A DNA stretch of 64,000 bases from Nocardioides bruguierae (lineage in GTDB: Bacteria; Actinomycetota; Actinomycetes; Propionibacteriales; Nocardioidaceae), in NCBI RefSeq assembly GCF_023656415.1, contig NZ_JAMOIL010000003.1, forward strand, positions 124,001 to 188,000, read 5' to 3'. The notes below the pieces were generated by a model. The model did no database searches. It was not told the DNA's origin and was given only the letters and a program-made list of their open reading frames with translations. Shown here one piece after another: positions 26,301-33,785 of this stretch. Numbering within the stretch: the stretch's first letter is position 1; every line of letters begins with the position of its first letter. The position numbers and the translations under genes are program-made.

Positions 26301-27322
26301 ACGAGTTGGCGCGCTTCCTTAATCGTGAGCTCGGCGACCTCGATGATCGCCCTGTCGCCCGGGCCGAAGCGGGCGTTGGTGACGGCAGCCTGTATGGCGG
26401 CCGCTGCGCTCGGTCGGGTCGCGAGGACAACCTGAGTGCCTGGGGTTTGGCGTGCGTAGGTCAGCAGGCTGCCTAGGGCGACCGGGTTGTGATGCGCGTC
26501 GTCGATGAAGACGACGGCCGGCCCGTGGGGTAGGTCGGAGATGGCGTCTTGGTCGAAGGTGTTGCCGGGGGCCAGGCAAACGACCGGCATGTCGCGATGT
26601 GCATCCTGGTGTTCGGCGAGGACATCGGTGACGAGGCGGGACTTTCCGCGACCACCGGGGCCGGCGACAGTGATGACTATTGGGTACTCGTCGCTGCTTC
26701 GGTCTAGGGCGTTCTTGAGGGTTTCGACCTCTGTGGCTCGCCCTACCAACGGCGAAATGTCGTTCAAGACCAGGTCGGGGTTATGCCGGTCGTCCTGGAA
26801 GGTTTCCACCGTCCAGAACGCGTCTTCGCCGGGAATGGCGAGAACAGCTCTGCGGATGTCGCGGGTGAACGCCTTATCCAGCAGTTCGCGGCGCCGCGCG
26901 CGGGGTACGTCGTCGAGCATGCGGGCGAGGCCACGTTGGTCGAGTAGCTGCCAGTTGGGATGTTTTTCGATTTGCTTTCGTGCTTCGGTCGATGCTTGTC
27001 CAGAGTAGACAAGGAAGTACTTGTCGGCCTTGTAGGTCGTTGCCTCGACGGCGTCAGACACGTTGGCTGGGGTGAGTTTGTCCTGTCGTTTGCACTGCCA
27101 TGCGGCGGAGATTCCGTCGCTCAGCGTGCCCTTGAGATCGATACCGTCTTGCTTGTCGCCACGGCGGCCCCAGCGTTCGACATCCTGCACGTGGACGATG
27201 TCGTCGCTGCAGAAGCGGTGGGCGCTAAGGAGTGCCTCGGTATAGTCCTCGAACTCGTACTCGCCTAGGGATGGAGTAGGCGGCAGCGCGGGGTCCTTCC
27301 CAGGCATCTTCGGTTCGGTCAT
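23375..27322 (-). CDS. Nuclease-STAND NTPase, Avs-like antiviral candidate, 1,315 aa
   Basis: Three parts are seen. Residues 20-150 resemble an Mrr/PD-(D/E)xK nuclease: YEFEDYTEALL, then QDGIDLKG (Asp59, Asp62) and WQCKR (Gln76, Lys78). From about residue 190 (SPLVGRATEVETL) begins a STAND-type P-loop NTPase: Walker A GPGGRGKS (221-228), Walker B AVVFIDDAHH (269-278), RPSAA sensor-like loop and a winged-helix-like region. The remaining about 800 residues are helical, with repeat-like Ala/Leu-rich segments, suited to a target sensor. This is the order of Avs antiviral proteins. Start ATG 27322 has GGGAGG seven bases upstream. It is the only cargo gene of the glnA-integrated element and is intact. 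Defence function is inference. Confidence 0.75.
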   Translation of the reverse strand: MTEPKMPGKDPALPPTPSLGEYEFEDYTEALLSAHRFCSDDIVHVQDVERWGRRGDKQDGIDLKGTLSDGISAAWQCKRQDKLTPANVSDAVEATTYKADKYFLVYSGQASTEARKQIEKHPNWQLLDQRGLARMLDDVPRARRRELLDKAFTRDIRRAVLAIPGEDAFWTVETFQDDRHNPDLVLNDISPLVGRATEVETLKNALDRSSDEYPIVITVAGPGGRGKSRLVTDVLAEHQDAHRDMPVVCLAPGNTFDQDAISDLPHGPAVVFIDDAHHNPVALGSLLTYARQTPGTQVVLATRPSAAAAIQAAVTNARFGPGDRAIIEVAELTIKEARQLVTQLTDGLNLNTSARHYLAEEATHSPDLAVITANLLRRGELTGALPLDEGLRTQVLGRYQDLRTASIENYDHDTVRRVLATYTALRPDLTNQDLTAAIAKFCGLTTTRVLRLNQQLADHGLITTTGNSTRVVPDLLADTFLEDEAAAGPIDLGFTAELWGAFGTTHRERLITALSELDWRLRHRGGPDIMAPVWNAIDTRLASGNPASIVRELDLLRNVSFTQPAQLVERLEKLRHHLNTDPPEPPTDPESDDIDEDENMRLLLGLAPHHADDVRYALPRLYTNAARADRELIETVLDAMWDLRRRDPRPPNSNPSSAARLIVDELANLNRIRTNLANTVIDRVEAWLEEPAQSDDVTTPLFALESLMAKEGQHLHAKTRWQWVMQPYAINPVAVAGIRGRIRDIIVRVALGEDPRRARDAIALLKSAIRQPHGYFGDAPEIGTIRGWDTDSEALVDAARAIAEATNEPLVRRLIRDTVGWQADHGSSPRVRHKALVLVTDLDNIDTLDENLAENIIHPVYGSFSPSRRGITPPTLEEFEADLAAGTTKPDTRARVEARRKASETELNDLAAQLLELGDDHLVNKLAETLQRATTARAKDHPTVGHIISAVADIAPTRIAGLIDAITTEPSPLDLDLEHLITAWRRHDPDAATAWIQCAAQYRPAVRRAIAEGFSREWTLAPELESVFRAGIIDPDDDVRTQFLQNSGPFIASDPEHAPAALLEAGIVSSSALTALERAGGYEGHSWGATLAEPAAVAVLTLVNHASHSGRDHALSDIMAGIATNHPELVLEHLTRTENVPADDNSSAIATAFRTHANVLARWLNNAATTGRFVAPAAGVALSYSIDENQAAALTVKLKDLDADGLRMFVDNLSSVDEWPNDQPAFTEAVYAHARTHDTLPDTRASIRSNMTPTVWGGTNGESEDLVRALTHLKKAIANATDVDLLVDYGDARAWLEQNIEADARLHQEDLDNDF

Positions 27323-27572
27323 GTCTGCGCCTCCCATCGAGTTTCGTCGCTCACCGAGATTGTCTCGCATGGAAGCAACGCATCGTTCAACTCTTGAGCG
27401 TCCGTTTTGTGCGTCATTCTGGGCTACTAGAGGATTCCCGTAGGGCCGATGTGCAGCACCCTCGTCGCCTCGCTCACGTCACGTCGCTCGACGTACCAAC
27501 TGTGGTCATGCGTGAGCGAGTCGAGTGGTCACGAGGTTGCGAGTTGCCGGTCTCACTTCAAGCCCGCAAACG

Positions 27573-27611
27573 CCGTCGGCCCCGACCTCACGAGGAGGCC
27601 GGGGCCGACGG
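27573..27611 (-). terminator. Hairpin, terminator for glnA inside the element
   Basis: Outer 12-bp stem CCGTCGGCCCCG/CGGGGCCGACGG, one A/C mismatch, a 4-bp inner stem CCTC/GAGG and a 5-base loop. It lies 160 bases downstream of the present glnA stop and would replace the terminator displaced by the insertion. Confidence 0.65.
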
Positions 27612-27615
27612 TTGC

Positions 27616-27633
27616 GGTACACATCGGGTACAC
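27616..27633. repeat. Arm-type repeat near the right end
   Basis: GGTACACATCGGGTACAC, in direct orientation with the copy at 21180-21197 (17 of 18 identical). It is a candidate integrase arm-binding site. Confidence 0.45.
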
Positions 27634-27770
27634 GTGCGGGCCGTAGACAGCCGTTCAGGGCCGTTGTCAGCCGTACACGTCCACGATGGACATCTCAGCG
27701 TTTCTGCAGGTCAGAGGTGGTTTCGAGACAGTCGCAGGGCGACCTGCTCAACAACCGGGAGGCCCAGAAA

Positions 27771-27783
27771 TCAGATGTCGTAG
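27771..27783 (-). repeat. Right attachment core, the glnA 3' end
   Basis: TCAGATGTCGTAG. It contains the last three codons and stop of glnA and matches 21114-21126 exactly. Integration here keeps the glnA reading frame whole. Confidence 0.65.
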
Positions 27784-29192
27784 TAGAGCTCGAACTCGTG
27801 CGGGTGCGGCCGCAGCTGCACGGGCAGGATCTCGTTCTCGCGCTTCCACTCGATCCACATCTCGATGAGGTCCTCGGTGAAGACACCGCCCTCGGTGAGG
27901 AAGGCGTGGTCGTTCTCGAGGGCCACGAGCACGGCGTCGAGGGAGGTCGGGACCTGGTCGATCTCGGCCTTCTCGTCCGGCGGGAGCTCGTAGATGTCCT
28001 TGTCGATCGGAGCGGGCGGCTCGATCTTGTTCTTGATGCCGTCGATGCCGGCCAGCAGCAGCGCCGAGAAGGCGAGGTACGGGTTCGATGACGGGTCGGG
28101 GAAGCGGGTCTCGATGCGCTTCGCCTTGGGGTTGGTGCCCGTGATCGGGATACGCACGGCCGCGGAGCGGTTGCGCGAGGAGTACACCAGGGAGATCGGG
28201 GCCTCGAAGCCCGGCACCAGGCGGTGGAAGGAGTTCACCGTGGGGTTGGTGAACGCCAGCACCGAGGCGGCGTGCTTCAGGATGCCGCCGATGTACCAGC
28301 GGGCCATGTCGGACAGGCCGCCGTAGCCCTTCTCGTCGTAGAAGAGCGGCTCGCCGTTCTCCCAGATCGACTGGTGGACGTGCATGCCCGAACCGTTGTC
28401 ACCGAAGACGGGCTTCGGCATGAAGGTGACCGACTTGCCGGCCTCCCACGCGGTGTTGCGGACGATGTACTTGAACTTCATGACATCGTCGGCAGCCTTG
28501 AGCAGGGTGTCGAACTTGTAGTTGATCTCGGCCTGGGCCGCGGTGCCGACCTCGTGGTGGGCGCGCTCGACGAGCAGGCCGACCTTCTCGAGGTTCTTGA
28601 CCATGTCGTCACGCAGGTCCTGCGTGCCGTCGGTCGGCGTGACCGGGAAGTAGCCACCCTTCTGGCGGACCTTGTAGCCGCGGTTCGGGGAACCGTCGGG
28701 GTCGGTGTCCGCGCCGGAGTTCCAGACGCCCTCGAAGGACTCGACCTTGTAGAAGGACTCGTTCATCCCGGTGGAGAACTTCACCGAGTCGAAGATGAAG
28801 AACTCGGCCTCGGGGGCGAAGTAGGCGGTGTCGCCGATGCCGGTGGTGGCCAGGTACGCCAGCGCCTTGCGCGCGATGTTGCGCGGGTCGCGGGAGTAGG
28901 CCTCGCCCGTGATCGGGTCGTGCACGAAGTAGAGCAGCGCCAGCGTCTTCGACTTGCGGAACGGGTCGATGTAGGCCGTGGAGATGTCCGGGTACAGGGC
29001 CATGTCGGACTCGTTGATGGCCTGGAACCCGCGGATCGACGAGCCGTCGAACGCCATGGGGTCGAGGTTGAACGACGACACCGGCACGGTGAGGTGCTGC
29101 ATGATGCCGGGGAGGTCGACGAAGCGAACCGAGACGAACTCGACGCCCTCGTCCTTGATGAACTGCATCAGCTCATCGTCACTGCTGAACAT
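27771..29192 (-). CDS. glnA: Glutamine synthetase, type I
   Basis: ATP-dependent condensation of ammonium with glutamate, the main nitrogen assimilation enzyme; a dodecamer in the cytoplasm. 473 residues, the usual GSI length. Visible signatures are FDGSSIRGF near residue 48, the ATP-binding [16 protein letters not shown], and [13 protein letters not shown]. The adenylylation tyrosine is Tyr401 in KDIYELPP, so GlnE control is expected. ATG with GGAGG upstream. A four-half-site GlnR box lies 112-149 bases upstream. The 3' end was used as an integration site by the adjacent element; the coding sequence remains complete (ELYYDI). Confidence 0.97.
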   Translation of the reverse strand: MFSSDDELMQFIKDEGVEFVSVRFVDLPGIMQHLTVPVSSFNLDPMAFDGSSIRGFQAINESDMALYPDISTAYIDPFRKSKTLALLYFVHDPITGEAYSRDPRNIARKALAYLATTGIGDTAYFAPEAEFFIFDSVKFSTGMNESFYKVESFEGVWNSGADTDPDGSPNRGYKVRQKGGYFPVTPTDGTQDLRDDMVKNLEKVGLLVERAHHEVGTAAQAEINYKFDTLLKAADDVMKFKYIVRNTAWEAGKSVTFMPKPVFGDNGSGMHVHQSIWENGEPLFYDEKGYGGLSDMARWYIGGILKHAASVLAFTNPTVNSFHRLVPGFEAPISLVYSSRNRSAAVRIPITGTNPKAKRIETRFPDPSSNPYLAFSALLLAGIDGIKNKIEPPAPIDKDIYELPPDEKAEIDQVPTSLDAVLVALENDHAFLTEGGVFTEDLIEMWIEWKRENEILPVQLRPHPHEFELYYDI

Positions 29193-29303
29193 ACGTCCTC
29201 CTGTGGCTGTCCGTTCCGAGGGCAGCCGACCATACGTATAGAGAGTGGACAGCCCGTGGCGCCGTTGCCACCGACGATTGGGCCCAACCCTACGAGCGGG
29301 ACC

Positions 29304-29341
29304 GTTTCGTGACCGTATCGGTTTTGTGTCACGGATGTAAC
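29304..29341 (-). promoter_or_regulatory. GlnR-type box upstream of glnA
   Basis: Read towards glnA the half sites are GTTAC, GACAC, GATAC and GAAAC, each separated by exactly six bases. The known GlnR pattern is alternating gTnAC and GaAAC half sites with 6-bp spacers. The last half site is perfect and the spacing is exact. It should activate glnA when nitrogen is limiting. Confidence 0.65.
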
Positions 29342-29411
29342 AGCCCGTTTCAGGTCAGGTGCGGCCCCCGCCGTCGCGGTCGAGCACCGGGCTCACTCTA
29401 GGGTGAGGGGC

Positions 29412-29816
29412 GTGCACCTTGGGTTCGAGACCGCCACGTGGCCACGTCGGATGCTGGCCCTGGCGGTCGACTGGATCGCCTGCCTGCTGGTCACGGGCAT
29501 CTTCATGCCGGTCTACGGCGCGAACGCCTCCCAGGCGTCCGGCTTCGTCGTGCTCGGCGTGTTCGTGCTGGAGTCCGCCGTCATGTGCGCCACCGCGGGA
29601 GGGTCGTTCGGTCAGCTGGTCACCCGCCTGCGCGTCGTCAGGGTGGACGGCGGCGGGCGACCCCTCACGCTCCTGCCGGCGATCGGCCGCCAGCTGCTGG
29701 TCGCGCTCGTCATCCCGCCGCTCGTGTTCAAGCCGGACGGCCGGGGCCTGCACGACCTGGCGGTCGGCTCCGCCGTCGTCGAGCTCGGCACCTTCCGCTC
29801 GATCAGCGGACGCTGA
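29412..29816 (+). CDS. RDD-family membrane protein, 134 aa
   Basis: Small integral membrane protein with the RDD pattern: WPRRMLALAVDWIACLL in helix 1 (the R...D pair), FGQLVTRLRVVRVDG between helices 2 and 3, and GLHDLAVGSAVV near the end. Three membrane segments are expected. RDD proteins have unclear function, perhaps transport or chaperoning. GTG at 29412 is preferred over GTG 29403 because GAGGGG lies just upstream. It diverges from glnA, and in actinobacteria an RDD gene next to glnA is common. Confidence 0.85.
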   Translation: MHLGFETATWPRRMLALAVDWIACLLVTGIFMPVYGANASQASGFVVLGVFVLESAVMCATAGGSFGQLVTRLRVVRVDGGGRPLTLLPAIGRQLLVALVIPPLVFKPDGRGLHDLAVGSAVVELGTFRSISGR

Positions 29817-29994
29817 CGACCGTTCACCGAGACGGACCGACGGGCACCCGTCAGGGTGTGGTGGTCGTGACCGGATCGTTGCCTTTTGCAGCAGCTGTCG
29901 TGCAACCCGGCCGGTAGCGTCCCGCGAGGCCTCCGGGTGGCCGCTCTCGGTGCTGCCCCGTGGCCGTTCGGACCACCACACAGACGGGACCACC

Positions 29995-30849
29995 GTGAAC
30001 CACCGCACCACCCTGCCCCTGCGCGCAGGCGCGCGACGCCCGGCCCTGCGGGCCCTGGCCGCTGCCGCCGTCCTGCCTCTCGCCCTGACGCTGACCGCCT
30101 GCTCCGGTGGCAGCGAGTCCGCCGAGGACGCCGCTGAGCCGGCCTCCGCCACCGCCAGCCCCGGCGCCGAGGAGACGGCCGAGGCCGTCGCTGAGGTCGA
30201 GGAGTCGACGTCGCCCGAGCAGGAGCTCGCGGCGGCCACGAAGGAGCTGAAGGCGGCCGTGCCCAGCAGCGTGCGTGCCGACTTCACGCTGTACTACTCG
30301 CCGGAGTGGAGCGGCACGGTGCTGCTCGCCGGCAAGGGGGCGGCCACGCGTGCCTCCGGGGTCGTCACCGGCATGGAGGACGTCGATGGTGAGGTCGGTT
30401 TCCGGGTCGCGGACGGGACGTTCTACGCCCTCCCCCCGACGTCCGAGCCCGCCTGGACCTCCTCGGCGCTGGACTCGGCGACGGTGCAGGGCTCCGAGTT
30501 CCTCGTCTCCGTCGACGTGCTGGGCCAGCTGCGGGCCGTGGCCGCCACCGCGGACTCCGTCTCGGACGAGGGCAGCAACGTGATGACCATCGGGGACGAC
30601 CTGGTGACGGTCCACCAGTGGCGGTTCACGGCCCCGGGCGCGGCGGTGATGGACGCGATCGGGTACGTCGCCGCCGACGTCGCCGAGACGGTGGACGACG
30701 AGGTCAGCGCGACCGTGGGCTACGACCCGCGGGGCCGCATCGTGTGGGTCGAGTCCGACGTGGTCGGCGCGACGTCCCGCTTCCAGCTCTCGGGCTGGGG
30801 CAAGGTCACCCCCGAGCCGGCGCCGGCCAACGCCTTCAAGCTGGACTGA
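29995..30849 (+). CDS. Predicted lipoprotein A, 284 aa
   Basis: N-terminal signal with lipobox ending at LTLTAC (Cys at about residue 36), then a Ser/Glu/Ala-rich linker (ESAEDAAEPASATASPGAEE). The following domain is beta-rich (VGFRVADGTFYALPP, VTVHQWRFTAPGA) and resembles the LppX/LprG-like lipid-binding fold in general pattern, but that is not sure. It shares its first 90 residues, including KELKAAVP, with the next gene. GTG start. The two form a tandem duplicate pair, 10 bases apart. Confidence 0.7.
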   Translation: MNHRTTLPLRAGARRPALRALAAAAVLPLALTLTACSGGSESAEDAAEPASATASPGAEETAEAVAEVEESTSPEQELAAATKELKAAVPSSVRADFTLYYSPEWSGTVLLAGKGAATRASGVVTGMEDVDGEVGFRVADGTFYALPPTSEPAWTSSALDSATVQGSEFLVSVDVLGQLRAVAATADSVSDEGSNVMTIGDDLVTVHQWRFTAPGAAVMDAIGYVAADVAETVDDEVSATVGYDPRGRIVWVESDVVGATSRFQLSGWGKVTPEPAPANAFKLD

Positions 30850-30859
30850 GGTACCGACG

Positions 30860-31675
30860 ATGAGCACGCGCCCGCTGCGCCGCACCGGACTGGCCACAGC
30901 CTCCGTCCTCCTGCCCCTGGCTCTCGTGCTGTCCGCCTGCTCCGGCGGCAGCGAGTCCGCCGAGGACGCCGCAGCGCCGACGTCGGCCTCGGCCGGCGCC
31001 GAGGAGACGACCGAGGTCGTCGCCGAGGTCGAGGAGTCGCCCTCGCCCGAGCAGCTGTTGGCGTCAGCGAAGAAGGAGCTGAAGGCAGCCGTCCCCGCGA
31101 GCGCCCACTACTCCGGCTCCTACGTCGAGGGTGGGGTACAGCGCTTCGTCGAGGTCGACGTGCAGGGCACGGGGTCCGACGCGCGCGTGGCCGTGGTCCT
31201 GGACCCCACCGGGGACGCCACGGAGGTCACCCGCGTGGGCGACACCCTCTACCTGCGGGCGCCGGAGTCCCAGGGCGTCTGGGCGTCGACCTCCCTGAGC
31301 GGGGCCACGGGAGCCGACCTGCTGCCGCCGATCGCGATCTTCAACGGCAGCGCGATCACCACGGCGACCGCGCAGACCGCCTCCGCCGTCGTCGACCACG
31401 GCGCCACGACCGACACGATCGACGGGAAGGCCGTCCAGGTCCGGGAGCTGGAGCTCACCAGCACCTGGGAGTCGATCCTGAAGGTTGCCGGGCCGGCCGG
31501 CGCCCTCCGCGCCTCCGGCCTCAGCGGTGAGGTCACCGTCTACGTCCACCTCGACCGGCGCGGCGACCTGGTCAGCGTGACGCTCCAGGACGCCGGCCAG
31601 GTCGTGAGCCTGTACGCCTTCCGGGCCGGCAAGGTCACCGTGGACGCTCCCGCGGGCGCGGTCGCCGTCGACTGA
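30860..31675 (+). CDS. Predicted lipoprotein B, paralog of the preceding gene, 271 aa
   Basis: Signal peptide and lipobox ending LSAC (about residue 27), then the same linker pattern as lipoprotein A (SGGSESAEDAA, EEVEESPSPEQLL). The rest is a beta-rich domain of LppX/LprG-like type, with VTRVGDTLYLRAP and a C-terminal VTVYVHLDRRGDLVSV strand pair. The two genes are probably a recent tandem duplication that has diverged in the C-terminal domain. Function unknown; related proteins carry lipids across the cell envelope. A bidirectional hairpin follows. Confidence 0.7.
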   Translation: MSTRPLRRTGLATASVLLPLALVLSACSGGSESAEDAAAPTSASAGAEETTEVVAEVEESPSPEQLLASAKKELKAAVPASAHYSGSYVEGGVQRFVEVDVQGTGSDARVAVVLDPTGDATEVTRVGDTLYLRAPESQGVWASTSLSGATGADLLPPIAIFNGSAITTATAQTASAVVDHGATTDTIDGKAVQVRELELTSTWESILKVAGPAGALRASGLSGEVTVYVHLDRRGDLVSVTLQDAGQVVSLYAFRAGKVTVDAPAGAVAVD

Positions 31676-31705
31676 GGCGACCCGCCCGGCACCGTCCAAC
31701 ACGAC

Positions 31706-31740
31706 GAAGCCCCCGTGCTCGCTCGGAGTGCGGGGGCTTC
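31706..31740. terminator. Bidirectional terminator
   Basis: Stem GAAGCCCCCG/CGGGGGCTTC with an inner C-T-C/G-A-G pairing after two G/U pairs, and a 5-base loop. It lies between convergent genes (lipoprotein B and the DUF4191 protein), so it can serve both strands. Confidence 0.75.
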
Positions 31741-31776
31741 TGTCTGCCCACGAGGGGCGGAAGTGACGGTGCCGGC

Positions 31777-32481
31777 TCAGCGGCCGCGCATGTTGCCGCG
31801 CACGCCCTTCATGGACGTCGGCACCGGGCCGCGCGGCATGGGGACGGCGGGGCGGCTGGCGTCGAGGGCCTTGAGCCGGTTCAGCACGGCGGTCATCTCG
31901 GCCGGCTTGAGCGCGCGCTTCTTCTTCTGCAGCACGCCGACCAGCTTCGGCAGCGGGGTCTGGCCGGCCTCGCGGCCGACGACGATCTCCTCGACCGGCA
32001 CCTCGTAGGCCACGCGCTCGTGCTTCTTGCGCTCGTTGGCCAGCAGCGCCTTGAGGCGGCTCGGGTTGCCCTCGCCGACCAGGACGATGCCCGGGGGGCC
32101 CACGACGCGGTGGACGACGTCCTGCTGCTTGGTGAAGCCGACGGCCGGGGTGGTCACCCAGCCCTTGCGGAGCATGGTGAGCGCGGCGGCGGCCGCGCCG
32201 ACCTGGCCCTCCATCTGGGCGTAGGCCGAGGTCTGCGCACGGCGGCTGAAGATGATCAGCGCCGTGAGGATGCCGAAGATCAGGCCGCCGAGGACGCCGA
32301 AGATCCAGTCCAGCACGCCCGAGCCGGGCAGCAGCCAGAACAGGCCGAAGCCGATCGCGCCGCCGACCACGAAGCCGAGCAGCAGCCACAGGCCGATCAG
32401 CGGGTCGTTGCGCTTGGTGACCTTGTAGGTCTCGATGAACTGCTTGATCCGGCCCATCGACGCCGGGTTCGTGTTGGCCAT
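31777..32481 (-). CDS. DUF4191 membrane protein, 234 aa
   Basis: N-terminal basic region, then two membrane helices (LIGLWLLLGFVVGGAIGFGLF and FGVLGGLIFGILTALIIF) and a cytoplasmic C-terminal half with GWVTTPAVGFTKQQDVVHRVVGPPG. This is the actinobacterial DUF4191 family, nearly always encoded downstream of lipA. No biochemical role is known. ATG start at MANTNPASMGR. It is probably the end of the lipA transcript. Confidence 0.85.
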   Translation of the reverse strand: MANTNPASMGRIKQFIETYKVTKRNDPLIGLWLLLGFVVGGAIGFGLFWLLPGSGVLDWIFGVLGGLIFGILTALIIFSRRAQTSAYAQMEGQVGAAAAALTMLRKGWVTTPAVGFTKQQDVVHRVVGPPGIVLVGEGNPSRLKALLANERKKHERVAYEVPVEEIVVGREAGQTPLPKLVGVLQKKKRALKPAEMTAVLNRLKALDASRPAVPMPRGPVPTSMKGVRGNMRGR

Positions 32482-32613
32482 CTGGTGGCGTGCCTCGCTC
32501 GTCGTCTTCCTCCCGGCGCCGGGTCCGGCGCGGGCTCGGCGCGGGGCCTCGTCCGACCCCGAGCGGGAGGAGAGGCTGCGCCGACGTTCGATCTTACGTC
32601 AGGGTGGGGCGGT

Positions 32614-33705
32614 TCAGCCCGCGGTGGTCGGCTCCTGCACGGCACCCTCACGGACGCCGGCGGCCGGGCCGCCGAGCTGCACGTCGTGCTCGCCCCGCGC
32701 GGCCATCGCCTGCTGGTAGAGGCGGCCGGCGCGGTAGGAGGAGCGCACGAGCGGGCCGGACATGACGCCGGAGAAGCCGATCTCGTCCGCCTCGTCCTTG
32801 AGCTCCACGAACTCCTGCGGCTTCACCCAGCGCTCGACGGGGTGGTGGCGCTTGGAGGGCCGCAGGTACTGGGTGATGGTGATGAGCTCGCAGCCGGCCT
32901 CGTGGAGGTCGACGAGCGCCTGGCTGACCTCCTCGCGGGTCTCGCCCATGCCGAGGATGAGGTTCGACTTGGTGACGAGGCCGAAGTCCCGGGCCTGGGT
33001 GATGACGTCCAGCGAGCGCTCGTAGCGGAACGCGGGGCGGATGCGCTTGAAGATGCGCGGCACCGTCTCCACGTTGTGCGCCAGCACCTCGGGGCGGGAC
33101 TCGAAGACCTGCGCCAGGAGGTCGGGCTTGCCGTTGAAGTCGGGGATCAGGTTCTCGACGCCGGTGCCCGGGTTGAGCTCGTGGATCTGGCGGACCGTCT
33201 CGGCGTACAGCCAGGCGCCGCCGTCCTCGAGGTCGTCGCGCGCGACGCCGGTGATCGTCGAGTACCGCAGCCCCATGGTGCGCACGGACTCGGCGACGCG
33301 GCGGGGCTCGTCACGGTCCAGCGGGGACGGCTTGCCGGTGTCGATCTGGCAGAAGTCGCAGCGTCGGGTGCACTGCTCGCCGCCGATGAGGAACGTGGCC
33401 TCGCGGTCCTCCCAGCACTCGAAGATGTTGGGGCAGCCGGCCTCCTGGCAGACGGTGTGCAGGCCCTCGCCCTTCACCAGCCCCTGGAGCTCCTTGTACT
33501 GCGGGCCCATCTTCGCGCGGGTCTTGATCCACTCCGGCTTGCGCTCGATCGGGACCTCGGCGTTGCGGGCCTCGATGCGGAGCAGCTTGCGGCCGCCGGC
33601 GTCCACGTTGGCCGAGGACGACGGCGCGGGGCCGCACCCGCCCCCGGCGCGGGGGGTGGTGCTCGTGGAGGGCGTGCTGGCGGGGGTGCTCGGTGCCTGC
33701 GTCAC
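32614..33705 (-). CDS. lipA: Lipoyl synthase
   Basis: Radical SAM enzyme that inserts two sulfurs into octanoyl groups on lipoyl domains. Auxiliary cluster cysteines: Cys86, Cys91 and Cys97 ([12 protein letters not shown]). Radical SAM cluster: Cys112, Cys116 and Cys119 (CTRRCDFC). The serine ligand region SSYRAG is near the C-terminus. GTG 33705 gives a Ser/Thr/Pro-rich leader of about 40 residues not seen in most LipA; a GTG at the VDAGGRK position would give a standard start. It is separated from lipB by a two-gene ABC transporter. Confidence 0.96.
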   Translation of the reverse strand: MTQAPSTPASTPSTSTTPRAGGGCGPAPSSSANVDAGGRKLLRIEARNAEVPIERKPEWIKTRAKMGPQYKELQGLVKGEGLHTVCQEAGCPNIFECWEDREATFLIGGEQCTRRCDFCQIDTGKPSPLDRDEPRRVAESVRTMGLRYSTITGVARDDLEDGGAWLYAETVRQIHELNPGTGVENLIPDFNGKPDLLAQVFESRPEVLAHNVETVPRIFKRIRPAFRYERSLDVITQARDFGLVTKSNLILGMGETREEVSQALVDLHEAGCELITITQYLRPSKRHHPVERWVKPQEFVELKDEADEIGFSGVMSGPLVRSSYRAGRLYQQAMAARGEHDVQLGGPAAGVREGAVQEPTTAG

Positions 33706-33785
33706 GTCTCCCAGCCTACGTGCCGCGTGTCCGCCCACCGAACCAGGCGGGCCTCGAACGTCCGTCTACAGGTGTCGGATACGGC

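Larger units (their letters stand above)
27323..27770. other. Gene-free stretch between the STAND gene and glnA
   Basis: About 450 bases. It holds the STAND gene's upstream region, a strong hairpin (27573-27611), an 18-bp arm-like repeat (27616-27633), further GTACAC and GTCCAC motifs at 27672-27684, and the right attachment core at its end. No gene was recognised. Confidence 0.6.
21114..27783. mobile_element. Integrative element inserted in the 3' end of glnA, about 6.7 kb
   Basis: Bounded by the 13-bp direct repeat TCAGATGTCGTAG, at 21114-21126 and at 27771-27783, where it is the last codons and stop of glnA. Inside are an integrase remnant next to the left end, an IS3-family insertion, one large nuclease-STAND gene, and near each end a copy of an 18-bp arm-like repeat. 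The base composition is visibly less GC-rich than the flanks. Boundaries come from sequence inspection alone; an empty site in a relative would confirm them. Confidence 0.7.

Noticed and set aside
27323..27420. Sigma-70 type promoter for the STAND gene (TTGAAC ... GACAAT)
   Set aside because: The spacing is about 20 bases and the -10 is poor, so it was not listed.
29230..29242. ATACGTAT palindrome between glnA and the RDD gene as an operator
   Set aside because: Too short and AT-rich to judge. It more likely belongs to a promoter -10 region.
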